From Nocardia sp. BMG111209 (GTDB lineage Bacteria; Actinomycetota; Actinomycetes; Mycobacteriales; Mycobacteriaceae), in assembly GCF_000381925.1 (NCBI RefSeq), contig NZ_KB907308.1:310001-374000 (forward strand): a stretch of 64,000 bases of DNA, in the 5' to 3' direction. Every line of letters begins with the position of its first letter. The stretch's first letter is position 1. The position numbers were made by a program, and so were the translations under genes. Shown piece after piece: positions 43,292 to 51,823 of this stretch. The notes under the pieces are model-generated. The model was not told the origin of the DNA, did not search any database, and was given only the letters and a program-made list of their open reading frames with translations.

Positions 43292-46027
43292 ATGCCTACC
43301 ATCACATCTCTCTCACCGACCTCCGGGCCCGCGGCGGGAGGTACCGGTGTCACGATCACCGGTACCGGGTTCATCGGAACTCTCTCGGTGCAGTTCGGTA
43401 TTCTCCCGGCGATTTCCATCGTCAATTCCGCCACGCAGATCACGGCCATCGCCCCGCCGGGCCTGCCGGGTACCGTGCAGGTCACCGTCATCGGCCTCAC
43501 GGGGATCAGCAACAGCGTTCCCTACACCTACGTCGCGGCTCCCGTCCTGACCCGGATCGCTCCCCGTTCCGGGCCCGTGACCGGCGGTACGACGGTCGTG
43601 CTCACCGGGACGGCCCTGACGGGTGCGACCGCGGTGAATTTCGGTGGGACACCGGCAACTTCGTTCACGGTCAACTCCGCGACGCAGATCACGGCCGTGA
43701 CGCCCGCCGGTACGGCGGGCACCGTGCCGGTCACCGTCACCACTCCCGGCGGCACCAGCAATCCCGTCGGCTACACCTTCGTCGCGGTGCCGACCCTGAC
43801 GACCGTGGTCCCGAACGACGGGCCCGTGACCGGTGGCACGACCGTAATCCTCACCGGGACAGCGTTGACGGGTGCGACGGCGGTGAATTTCGGTGCGACA
43901 CCGGCGGCCTCGTTCACGGTCAACTCCCCCACCCGGATCACCGCCGTATCCCCGGCCGGAGTGGCCGGTTCGGTGCCGGTCACCGTCACCACCGCCGGTG
44001 GCACCAGCAACGGAATTCCGTTCACCTACTTCGCGGTTCCCACCCTCACCGCCGTCACCCCCGCCGCGGGGCCGCTGGCGGGCGGCATCACGGTCACCCT
44101 GACCGGCACTGCCCTGACCGGCGCGACCGCGGTGAATTTCGGTGCCGCACCGGCGGCTTCGTTCACCGTCGACTCCCCCACCCAGATCACCGCCGTCGCA
44201 CCCGCGGGGTCGGTCGGGACCGTCCTGGTCACCGTCACCACGCCGGGGGGCACGAGCAACGGAGTCCCGTTCACCTACACCGCGATTCCCACGCTGATCG
44301 CCATCGCGCCGCAGACGGGACCGGTCACCGGCGGAACCACCGTCGTCCTGACCGGGACGGCCCTGACCGGCGCGACCGCGGTGAGTTTCGGTGGCACGCC
44401 CGCGACGTCGTTCACCGTCGACTCCCCTACCCAGATCACCGCCGTCGCACCCGCGGGCGCGGCGGGAACGGTGTCGGTCACCGTCACCACCGCCGGTGGC
44501 ACCAGTAACGGAGTCCCGTTCACCTACATCGCGGTTCCCACCCTGACCGCAGTCGCGCCCAACTCGGGACCGGTCACCGGCGGAACCACGGTGGTCCTCA
44601 CCGGAACCGGCCTCACCGGCGCCACCGCGGTCGCCTTCGGAGCCACACCCGCGGCCTCCTTCACCGTGAATTCCGCGACCCAGATCACGGCGGTCACAGC
44701 CGCCGGGATCGCCGGTACGGTACCGGTCACCGTCACCACCGCGGGCGGCACGAGCAACGGGATCCCGTTCACCTACGCCGCGATTCCCACCCTCGTCACC
44801 GTCGCACCCCCCGCGGGACCGGTCACCGGCGGAACCACCGTGGTCCTCACCGGAACCGGCCTCACCGGCGCCACCGCGGTCACGTTCGGAGCCACACCCG
44901 CGGCCTCGTTCACCGTGAACTCGGCCACCCAGATCACCGCCGTCACCCCGGCGGGCGCGGCGGGCACGGTACCGGTCACGGTCACCACCGCGGGCGGCAC
45001 CAGCAACAGTGTCGTCTTCACCTACGTGGTGGTCCCCACCCTGACCACCGTCACCCCCACCGCGGGACCGGTGATCGGCGGAACCACGGTGACCCTGACC
45101 GGGACGGGTCTGACCGGGGCCACCTCGGTGAATTTCGGTGCCACACCGGCGACCTCGTTCCTGGTGGACTCGGCGACCCAGATCACCGCGATCGCACCCG
45201 CCGGGGCCGCCGGGACGGTATCGGTCACGGTCACCACCGGGGGTGGCACCAGCAACGGAGTCCCGTTCACCTACACCGCGATTCCCACCCTGACCGCGAT
45301 CAGCCCGTCCACCGGCCCGGTCTCGGGCGGAACGACGGTGGTACTGACCGGGACGGCCCTGACCGGCGCGACCGCAGTGAGTTTCGGTGCCACACCGGCG
45401 GCTTCGTTCACCGTCGACTCGGCGACCCAGATCACGGCGGTCACCCCCGCCGGGGTCGCGGGCACGGTTCTGGTCACCGTCACCACGGTGGGTGGTACCG
45501 GTAACGGCGTCGCCTTCACCTATGCCGCGGTACCCACCCTGATCACGGCGGTCCCGAATGTGGGACCGGTGACCGGCGGGACGGTCGTCGTGCTGACCGG
45601 AACCGGCCTGACCGGCGCCACGGCGGTGAATTTCGGTGCCACACCGGCGGCTTCGTTCGCGGTCGACTCGCCCACCCTGATCACGGCGATCGCTCCCGCC
45701 GGAGCGGCCGGAACGGTGTTGGTCACGGTCACCACCGGGGGTGGCACCAGCAACGGAGTCGCGTTCACCTACGTCGCGATTCCCACGCTGACCTCGATCA
45801 CGCCCAGCACGGGGCCGGCGGCCGGGGGGACCACGGTCACACTGACCGGGACCGGCCTGACCGGCGCGACCGCGGTGAATTTCGGTGCCGCACCGGCGGC
45901 CTCGTTCACCGTGAATTCCGCGACCCAGATCACGGCGGTCACCCCCGTCGGGGCCGTCGGCCCGGCGCTGGTCACCGTCACCACCCCGGGCGGAACCGTC
46001 GACGGGATCGTGTTCACCTACGCCTGA
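43292..46027 (+). CDS. IPT/TIG-repeat protein, 11 tandem repeats, no signal peptide
   Basis: 911 residues from ATG at 43292 (CGAGGAG about 9 nt upstream). The whole protein is 11 IPT/TIG (Ig-like) repeats of about 83 residues: PTLTAVAPNSGPVTGGTTV, LTGTGLTGATAVAFG, AASFTVNSATQITAV, AGTVPVTVTTAGGTSNGVPFTY. The first repeat differs most. No Sec, Tat or TM segment is visible, which is unexpected for a TIG protein. It may leave the cell by a type VII-like or other route, or act as an intracellular scaffold. A strong terminator follows. Confidence 0.9.
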   Translation: MPTITSLSPTSGPAAGGTGVTITGTGFIGTLSVQFGILPAISIVNSATQITAIAPPGLPGTVQVTVIGLTGISNSVPYTYVAAPVLTRIAPRSGPVTGGTTVVLTGTALTGATAVNFGGTPATSFTVNSATQITAVTPAGTAGTVPVTVTTPGGTSNPVGYTFVAVPTLTTVVPNDGPVTGGTTVILTGTALTGATAVNFGATPAASFTVNSPTRITAVSPAGVAGSVPVTVTTAGGTSNGIPFTYFAVPTLTAVTPAAGPLAGGITVTLTGTALTGATAVNFGAAPAASFTVDSPTQITAVAPAGSVGTVLVTVTTPGGTSNGVPFTYTAIPTLIAIAPQTGPVTGGTTVVLTGTALTGATAVSFGGTPATSFTVDSPTQITAVAPAGAAGTVSVTVTTAGGTSNGVPFTYIAVPTLTAVAPNSGPVTGGTTVVLTGTGLTGATAVAFGATPAASFTVNSATQITAVTAAGIAGTVPVTVTTAGGTSNGIPFTYAAIPTLVTVAPPAGPVTGGTTVVLTGTGLTGATAVTFGATPAASFTVNSATQITAVTPAGAAGTVPVTVTTAGGTSNSVVFTYVVVPTLTTVTPTAGPVIGGTTVTLTGTGLTGATSVNFGATPATSFLVDSATQITAIAPAGAAGTVSVTVTTGGGTSNGVPFTYTAIPTLTAISPSTGPVSGGTTVVLTGTALTGATAVSFGATPAASFTVDSATQITAVTPAGVAGTVLVTVTTVGGTGNGVAFTYAAVPTLITAVPNVGPVTGGTVVVLTGTGLTGATAVNFGATPAASFAVDSPTLITAIAPAGAAGTVLVTVTTGGGTSNGVAFTYVAIPTLTSITPSTGPAAGGTTVTLTGTGLTGATAVNFGAAPAASFTVNSATQITAVTPVGAVGPALVTVTTPGGTVDGIVFTYA
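43528..46017 (+). repeat. Ten 249-bp coding repeats in the TIG gene
   Basis: From about 43528 the coding sequence repeats every 249 bp without length change to 46017. Neighbouring units are very similar at the DNA level, for example ACCGTCGTCCTGACCGG-like blocks. The periodicity also creates a ladder of 82-codon antisense frames (44026, 44275, 44524 and so on), which are not genes. Confidence 0.93.
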
Positions 46028-46040
46028 TCCGCGCGGCACG

Positions 46041-46081
46041 GCCGGGCCGCCGGTGGGCACCACGCCCGCCGGCGGCCCGGC
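46041..46081 (+). terminator. Strong hairpin terminator after the TIG gene
   Basis: A 13-bp stem GCCGGGCCGCCGG/CCGGCGGCCCGGC continues through a G-T pair into 4 more pairs with a 5-nt loop, starting 13 bp after the stop at 46027. Confidence 0.88.
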
Positions 46082-46213
46082 ACCCGGCCACAGCTGCCAC
46101 CCACCGGCTCCGCGTTCTGATCCGCGGTCCGGCACAGCCGATTCGGGTGGTGACTCGACGCCCGCCCGCGTTCCGCGCGAGAATCGGTGGGTATGCCGAG
46201 GGAGTCGCCGGAC

Positions 46214-47935
46214 GTGAATGACCAGAATGCCACGCAGCGAGCGGGTTCCGGGGCACCGGAACCCACCTCGGGCCGGGTGGTCGCCGGATATCGGATCGAG
46301 CGGGTGCTCGGCGCGGGCGGCAGCGGGACGGTCTATCTGGCGCGGCATCCCCGATTGCCGCGCTCGGTCGCCCTGAAGGTGTTGCACCGCGCGGACTCCG
46401 GATTCCGCGAGCGCTTCGAGCGCGAGGCCGACCTGGCGGCCCGGATCGACCATCCGAACGTCATCGAGATCTACGACCGGGGTGAGGCCGACGGGACACC
46501 GTGGATCGCACTGCGATACGTCGCGGGCCCGGATGTGGCACGGCTCGTCGCGCAGGGCCCCCTGCCGCCGCCGCGGGCCGTGGCGCTCCTGGCCGGCGCC
46601 GCGGCCGGACTCGACGCGGCGCATCGCCACGGCCTGGTCCATCGGGATGTGAAGCCCGCCAATCTGCTGGTCGGTTCCGACGGCGGCGCCGACCATCTCG
46701 TGGTCACCGATTTCGGGATCGCCCGCTCCGGCGACCTCACCTCGCTCACCGCGTCCGGAACCCTGGTCGCCACACTGGCGTACGCGGCCCCGGAACAACT
46801 GCTCGGCGATGCGGTCGACCATCGGGCCGACATCTATTCACTGGGCTGCACCTTCTACGAGATGCTCACCGGCACCGTCCCGTTCGCGCGAGCGTCGGCG
46901 GCGGACACGGTACGCGCCCACCTCAACGACCCACCGCCGCAACCGTCCCGGACCCGTCCCGGATTACCCGAGGCATTCGACACGGTGATCGCGACCGCCC
47001 TGGCCAAGGATCCCGCCGACCGCTACGACACCTGCGCCGCCCTCGCATCGGCGGCCCGGCAGGCGCTGGACACGATCCCGGCCCGACCACCCACGGGCCC
47101 GAACCCGTACGGGCAGAACGTAATTCCACCCTACGGCGCCACCGCCGTTCCCTCGCGGATCGATACTCCCGTACCGCCGGGACCCGTTGCGGGCACATCG
47201 TTTCCGCACCGGCCGCCGGCACCGAGCACACCCGGCCGAGGGTGGCCGCCACCCGGCGGATCAATGCCCGTCGAACCGTTTCGGTCACCATCCGGCCCCA
47301 TCCCCGAGCGCCCAGCCGCCCGCCGGAACCTCTGGGTAGCCGGTGCGGCGGCGATCGTCGTGGTGGTCGCCGCGGCGATCGCGACCGCGACCCTGCTCCC
47401 CGGCCGGACGGAACACCCGATCGCCACCACCACCCCCACGCCCACGCCGTCCCCCGCCGTCACCACGACGACCGCTCCGGCCACGAGCACCCGCCCGGCA
47501 GTGACCGCCTGGGGGCGGGACAACGATCTGGTGGCCCTGTTCCCCGGATTGCTGCCCACCGCACCGGATCTGCCGGGCTATCAGGGGGCACAGTGCAGCG
47601 ACACCGACGTGCTGAACAACGGAAGCGCGCCGGCCGTCGAGTGCAAGCAGGACAACGGACTGGAATGGACCGTGTGGTCGTTCCGCCGCGGAGATCCCCG
47701 GCGCGACAGCACCTTCCAGACCAACCTGCACGACGCGTCCGTCGTGGAACAACCGTGGTCACGCCCGTCGGGGACCGGCCGGATCCGGACCGGGTACTAC
47801 TCCGGCGGCAACCTCGGCTGGGCCACCATCGAATTCGACGATCCCGCACGCGCCTGGGTGGTCATCGACCTCCAGTGGGGTTCGCACCCGGGCACCGATA
47901 TCGCCGACCAGTGGTGGACTCCCGCCCCACTCTGA
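46214..47935 (+). CDS. Second receptor-type Ser/Thr protein kinase, ectodomain related to the first
   Basis: 573 residues from GTG at 46214, chosen for GGGAG 9 nt upstream; ATG at 46193 and GTG at 46187 are in frame. Kinase domain about 23-285: LGAGGSGTVY, Lys55 in VALKVL, HRDVKPANLL (Asp145), DFG 166-168. Proline-rich juxtamembrane part, TM helix at about 373-394, Thr/Pro-rich stalk, then an ectodomain with LFPGLLPTAPDLPGYQGAQC, PSGTGRIRTG and WWTPAPL. This matches the ectodomain of the kinase at 40112 (LPGLLPADP, GYQGIRC, PSGTGSVRW, WWRAAPL), so the two are paralogues. Confidence 0.92.
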   Translation: MNDQNATQRAGSGAPEPTSGRVVAGYRIERVLGAGGSGTVYLARHPRLPRSVALKVLHRADSGFRERFEREADLAARIDHPNVIEIYDRGEADGTPWIALRYVAGPDVARLVAQGPLPPPRAVALLAGAAAGLDAAHRHGLVHRDVKPANLLVGSDGGADHLVVTDFGIARSGDLTSLTASGTLVATLAYAAPEQLLGDAVDHRADIYSLGCTFYEMLTGTVPFARASAADTVRAHLNDPPPQPSRTRPGLPEAFDTVIATALAKDPADRYDTCAALASAARQALDTIPARPPTGPNPYGQNVIPPYGATAVPSRIDTPVPPGPVAGTSFPHRPPAPSTPGRGWPPPGGSMPVEPFRSPSGPIPERPAARRNLWVAGAAAIVVVVAAAIATATLLPGRTEHPIATTTPTPTPSPAVTTTTAPATSTRPAVTAWGRDNDLVALFPGLLPTAPDLPGYQGAQCSDTDVLNNGSAPAVECKQDNGLEWTVWSFRRGDPRRDSTFQTNLHDASVVEQPWSRPSGTGRIRTGYYSGGNLGWATIEFDDPARAWVVIDLQWGSHPGTDIADQWWTPAPL

Positions 47936-47988
47936 TCCGGTGCGGCACCCGCGGATGATTCGGCGTTCGGCGGTGGCATTCTGATGGT

Positions 47989-49131
47989 ATGGGTGTCGAG
48001 CGGCCGATGCCGGTGGTGGATGTTTCGGTGTTGGGGCCGGTGGGGGTGTCGGTCGGGGGAACGGCGGTCGCGGTCGGCGGGCCGCGACGGCAGGCGGTGA
48101 TCGCGCGGTTGCTCGTGGATCGGCGCGCGGTGGTGGCGGCGGACGCGCTCGCCGATGCCGTCTGGGACGGCGCTCCGCCCGATGCGGGCAACGCGAATCT
48201 GCATGTGCTGGTGTCGAAGTTACGGCGGGCACTGGGTGCGGCGGGGGCGGATCGGGGTGAGGTGTTGCGGACCGTGCCGCCCGGATATGTGCTCGCGGTG
48301 GCCGAGAACGGTTGTGACATCGGTCGTTTCGACGCGCTGCGCCGGACGGGGCAGGATGCGGCGGCGGGTGCGGCGCACGAGCGGGCGGCGGAGGCGTTCG
48401 CTGCCGCGCTGGCGCAGTGGCGGGGAGAGGCGTTCGCGAGCGTGCGGGGGATCGGTTATTTCGACGGGCTCGCGCGGGTGCTGGGGGACTCGCGCAACGA
48501 GACTCGGTCGGCGCTGGTCGATTCGCGGCTGGCCACCGGGCGGTGCGCGGAGGTGGTGGCCGATCTCCAGGTGCTGTTGCGGGAGGATCCGTATGCCGAA
48601 CAGCATTGGTCGCGACTGATTCTCGCACAGGCGGCGAGCGGGCGGACCGCGGCGGCGCTGGAGAGCTGCCGGCGCATGCGCGAGATGTTCGCGGCGGAAC
48701 TGGGGGTCGAGCCGGGGGCCGCGGTCGTCGAACTGGAGCGGCGGGTGCGGGCGGGGACGGCCGGGCCGGCGGCGGTGCCGGGGTTGCGCACCACGATCGG
48801 GACGGCGCCCGCGGGAGCGCGCCGCGGGCGGATGCGGCGGCTACCGGACGGGGCGGTCTTCCCGGTCGGGCCGCGGGGGCTGCGGATCGGGCGGGCCCCC
48901 GACAACGATCTGGTGCTGGGCAGCGAGGACGTCAGCCGGTATCACGCGGAGATCCTGTTCTCCCGGGTCGGGCCGGTGATCCGGGATCGCGGCTCGCTCA
49001 ACCTGACCCGGGTGCGCGGCGCCGATCTGCCGCGCGGCGCGACGGAACTGCTCGACCACGGCGACGAGATCGAGATATGCGGCGCCACTTTCGTTTTCGA
49101 GCTGGATTCGCCGATCCCGCAGCGGCAGTGA
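47989..49131 (+). CDS. EmbR-like SARP/BTAD transcriptional regulator with FHA domain
   Basis: 380 residues from ATG at 47989. A winged-helix OmpR-like DNA-binding domain (about 8-100) is followed by the BTAD helical domain (about 105-255, ending VELERRVRAG). The C-terminal FHA domain (about 285-370) has LRIGRAPDNDLVL and VSRYHAEILF, the phosphothreonine-binding residues. In M. tuberculosis EmbR binds phosphorylated PknH through its FHA domain. The two neighbouring kinases make such a partnership likely here. Targets are unknown. Confidence 0.93.
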   Translation: MGVERPMPVVDVSVLGPVGVSVGGTAVAVGGPRRQAVIARLLVDRRAVVAADALADAVWDGAPPDAGNANLHVLVSKLRRALGAAGADRGEVLRTVPPGYVLAVAENGCDIGRFDALRRTGQDAAAGAAHERAAEAFAAALAQWRGEAFASVRGIGYFDGLARVLGDSRNETRSALVDSRLATGRCAEVVADLQVLLREDPYAEQHWSRLILAQAASGRTAAALESCRRMREMFAAELGVEPGAAVVELERRVRAGTAGPAAVPGLRTTIGTAPAGARRGRMRRLPDGAVFPVGPRGLRIGRAPDNDLVLGSEDVSRYHAEILFSRVGPVIRDRGSLNLTRVRGADLPRGATELLDHGDEIEICGATFVFELDSPIPQRQ

Positions 49132-49132
49132 C

Positions 49133-49858
49133 CTATTCGCGCAGGACCGCCTCGAAGGCGATGCGGTCGCCGCGGTAGAGGGAGCGGACCCGCTCGAGGG
49201 GGGCGCCGGCGCTGTCGGTGGTGTGCCGGTGCAGCAACAACATCGGCAGGGCGGTGGTGCATTCCAGCAGGGCGGCCTCGCGCGGGGTGGCGAGCACCGT
49301 CTCGAGGCGTTCGGTGGCGGCGGCGAAGGTCACGCCGGCGGCGTGCATGGCGGCGTACAGGGAGGTCGTGGGGTCGTAGTCGGTGCGCAGACCGCCGAAT
49401 CGGTCGAGGCGCAGGAAGGTGCTCTCCAGGCCGATCCGCTCCCCGTCGGCGAGCAGGATCCGCTCCAGATGCATGACGGGACTGCCGGGGGCGAGGCCGA
49501 GCGCGGCGCCGGTGTCGGCGTCGGCGGGGACGTCGTCCCAGGACACCAGCAGGCGGCCCGGAATCCGGCCGTGACCGAGCGCGGCCTCGGTGTAGGAGCG
49601 CAGCGACAGGGGTTGCAGCATCTTCGGCCGCGAGACCACGGTGCCCCGGCCCTGCCGGCGAATCCGGCCCGCCACCAACAGTTCTCGCAGCGCCTGCCGG
49701 ACCGTCTCGCGGGCCACCTCGAAGCGGGCGGCGAGGTCGCGCTCCGACGGCACCGGATCGCCCTCGGCCAGTTCGCCGAGGATGGCCTCGATCTCGGTAC
49801 GCACCCGGTACGTCTTGGGCACCCGGTGTCCGGTGTCGGCCACCTGCATCGCGTCCAT
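49133..49858 (-). CDS. GntR family regulator, HutC/PhnF type with UTRA domain
   Basis: 241 residues from ATG at 49858. The N-terminal wHTH (about 15-80) has VPSERDLAARFEVARETVRQALRELLVAGRIRRQGRGTVVS, the GntR signature. The UTRA effector domain (about 95-240) contains PVMHLERILLADGERIGLESTFLRLDRFGG. In M. smegmatis PhnF of this type represses phosphonate/phosphate transporter genes. It is divergent from the FAD oxidoreductase gene of the phosphonate operon, with two dyads between them. Likely repressor of that operon and itself. Confidence 0.93.
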   Translation of the reverse strand: MDAMQVADTGHRVPKTYRVRTEIEAILGELAEGDPVPSERDLAARFEVARETVRQALRELLVAGRIRRQGRGTVVSRPKMLQPLSLRSYTEAALGHGRIPGRLLVSWDDVPADADTGAALGLAPGSPVMHLERILLADGERIGLESTFLRLDRFGGLRTDYDPTTSLYAAMHAAGVTFAAATERLETVLATPREAALLECTTALPMLLLHRHTTDSAGAPLERVRSLYRGDRIAFEAVLRE

Positions 49859-49878
49859 GGCGGACAGCCTACCAATTA

Positions 49879-49892
49879 TTGGTCTATACCAA
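49879..49892. promoter_or_regulatory. HutC/PhnF-type operator 1
   Basis: TTGGTCTATACCAA, arms TTGGT/ACCAA, lies 21 bp upstream of the regulator start within a longer imperfect AATTATTGGT dyad. It resembles the PhnF operator TGGTATAGACCA that I recall from M. smegmatis. Confidence 0.75.
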
Positions 49893-49927
49893 TTATTTAC
49901 CCGGCGTTTCCACGGGCCACACTCAAC

Positions 49928-49937
49928 GGTCTAGACC
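49928..49937. promoter_or_regulatory. HutC/PhnF-type operator 2
   Basis: The perfect dyad GGTCTAGACC lies 19 bp upstream of the ATG at 49957 and 7 bp upstream of the ATG at 49945. It probably overlaps the rightward promoter, so binding would block transcription of the phosphonate operon. Confidence 0.75.
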
Positions 49938-49956
49938 ATTGCCCATGATTCTGGGC

Positions 49957-51072
49957 ATGCGTTTGGTAGTCATCGGAGGTGGCATTCTCGGCACCGCGCA
50001 CGCCCTGGCCGCGATCCGCCGCGGCCACGAGGTCGTCCAGCTCGAGCGCGAGGTCGAGGCCCGGGGCGCCACGGTCCGCAACTTCGGCCTGGTCTGGGTG
50101 TCCGGCCGCAGCGCCGCCGAACTGGAGCTCACCCTCCGCTCCCGGCAGCTGTGGGAGGAGATCGGCGGACAGGTGCCCGGCGTCGGATTCCGCCCGAGCG
50201 GCTCGATCACGCTGGTACGCACCGATGCCGAACTCGCCGTGGCCGAGGCGGCCGCCGCCGCACCGGATGCCGCCGCCCGCGGCTTCGAACTGCTCGACCC
50301 CGACCGGGTGCGCACACACAATCCCGCACTGCGCGGCAAATACCTTGCCGGACTGTACTGTTCGGCCGACGCCGCGGTCGAGTCCCGTCAGGCCCTGCCC
50401 GCGCTGCGCGCCTATCTGACGGCCACGGGCCGCTACACCTTCCACGCCGGCGCGGAGGCGCGCGGGGTCGGCGGCGGCACCGTCACCGACGACCGCGGCC
50501 GCCGCTTCGACGCGGATCTGGTGCTGGTCTGCCCGGGTGCGGCGCACGGCGGGCTGACCCGAGAACTGGTCGGCGACCTCCCGGTGCGCCGGGTGCGGTT
50601 GCAGATGATGCAGACCGCGCCGCTGGGCGAGCCGCTGCCCACCGCCGTCGCGGACGGCGACAGCTTCCGCTACTACCCCGCCTTCGCCGGCCCGGACCTG
50701 GACCGGCTGAATCGCGAAGAGGCGCAACCGTTCACCGCGGCCCGGCACCGGATGCAGCTGCTCTGCGTCCAACGGCTGCACGGCGGGCTCACCCTCGGCG
50801 ACACCCACGAATACGACGAGCCGTTCGCCTTCGACGTGGACGAGGCGCCGTACGAACATCTCACCGCGGTCGCGGAGGAACTGCTGGGCCGCAAGCTGCC
50901 ACAGGTGGTGCGGCGCTGGGCCGGCGTCTACAGCCAGAGCATCGACCCCGCCGCCCTGGTCACCCGCGCTCGCGCCGACGACCACACCTGGGTGATCACC
51001 GGCCCCGGCGGCCGCGGGATGACCCTCGGCCCCGCACTCGGCGAGGAAACCGCCGACCTGCTCGGACTGTGA
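49957..51072 (+). CDS. FAD-dependent oxidoreductase, phosphonate-associated TIGR03364 type
   Basis: 371 residues from ATG at 49957 (MRLVVIGGGILGTAHALAA); ATG at 49945 is in frame and gives four more residues. The DAO-type FAD motif is followed by VVQLEREVEARGATVRNFGLVWVSGRS and ends in the second FAD motif VITGPGGRGMTLGPALGEETADLL. This family clusters with phosphonate genes and is thought to oxidise aminoethylphosphonate or a related amine to phosphonoacetaldehyde. The lack of a phnW-type transaminase here fits an oxidative route. No clear ribosome-binding site, so a leaderless transcript is possible. Confidence 0.85.
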   Translation: MRLVVIGGGILGTAHALAAIRRGHEVVQLEREVEARGATVRNFGLVWVSGRSAAELELTLRSRQLWEEIGGQVPGVGFRPSGSITLVRTDAELAVAEAAAAAPDAAARGFELLDPDRVRTHNPALRGKYLAGLYCSADAAVESRQALPALRAYLTATGRYTFHAGAEARGVGGGTVTDDRGRRFDADLVLVCPGAAHGGLTRELVGDLPVRRVRLQMMQTAPLGEPLPTAVADGDSFRYYPAFAGPDLDRLNREEAQPFTAARHRMQLLCVQRLHGGLTLGDTHEYDEPFAFDVDEAPYEHLTAVAEELLGRKLPQVVRRWAGVYSQSIDPAALVTRARADDHTWVITGPGGRGMTLGPALGEETADLLGL

Positions 51073-51083
51073 AGGGAGAACCG

Positions 51084-51758
51084 TTGTCCGAGAATCGGAT
51101 CCAGCTCGCGGTGCTGGACATGGCAGGCACCACGATCGCCGACGACGGCTTGGTGCTGCGGGCCTTCGCGGCCGCCGCCGACGCCGCGGGCATCCCCGCC
51201 ACCGGGCCCGAGCGCGAAGCCGCCGACCGGTACGTGACCGAGACCATGGGGCAGTCCAAGATCAGCGTGTTCCGCGCGCTGCTCGGCGACGACGATCGGG
51301 CACAGCGGGCCAACCTGGCGTTCGAGACCGCCTACGAGGAGTTCGCCGCCGCCGCGCGGCCGATTCCCGGTGCGGCGGAGGCGATCACGCGACTGCGCAC
51401 CGCCGGGGTGAAGGTGGCGCTCACCACCGGGTTCAGCCCGCGCACCCGGGACCGGCTGCTGGACGCGGTGGGCTGGCGCGAACTGGCCGATCTGACGCTG
51501 TCCCCCGCCGACGCCGGCCGCGGCCGCCCCCACCCCGACCTGGTGCTGACCGCGGTGCTGCGGTTGCGCATCGATGCGGTGGATCGGGTTGCCGTACTGG
51601 GCGATACCGCCAGCGATATCGGCACCGGCCTGGCCGCCGGCGCCCGGATCGTCGCCGGCGCCCGCACCGGCGCGCACACCGAGCAGCAGTTGCGGGCGGC
51701 CGGCGCGACCCATGTGGTGCCCTCGGTCGCCGAATTCGCCGAGCTGGTGCTCGCCTGA
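51084..51758 (+). CDS. Phosphonatase-like HAD hydrolase (phosphonoacetaldehyde hydrolase-like)
   Basis: 224 residues from TTG at 51084, preferred because GGGAG is 5 nt upstream; GTG at 51069 is the alternative. The HAD nucleophile is Asp12 in LDMAGTT (Asp-x-Ala, as in PhnX). ETMGQSK places Lys59 at the position of the PhnX Schiff-base Lys (MGMPK). The catalytic Thr segment ALTTGFSPRTRD and GDTASDIGTGLAAGA metal site follow. It would split phosphonoacetaldehyde to acetaldehyde and phosphate. It is coupled closely to the FAD gene. Confidence 0.88.
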   Translation: MSENRIQLAVLDMAGTTIADDGLVLRAFAAAADAAGIPATGPEREAADRYVTETMGQSKISVFRALLGDDDRAQRANLAFETAYEEFAAAARPIPGAAEAITRLRTAGVKVALTTGFSPRTRDRLLDAVGWRELADLTLSPADAGRGRPHPDLVLTAVLRLRIDAVDRVAVLGDTASDIGTGLAAGARIVAGARTGAHTEQQLRAAGATHVVPSVAEFAELVLA

Positions 51759-51823
51759 ACCCGCTCCCGATGTCCCCCGTCCCTCCCACTCACGTTCCGA
51801 ACGATACGAAAGTTGCAGTCATC

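Noticed and set aside
44026..46017. Ladder of 82-codon minus-strand frames at exact 249-bp steps
   Set aside because: They are shadows of the TIG repeats.
43313..46822. Long minus-strand open frame antisense to the TIG-repeat gene and the start of the second kinase gene
   Set aside because: It is a product of high GC content and the 249-bp periodicity; the plus strand encodes a recognisable TIG protein and kinase.
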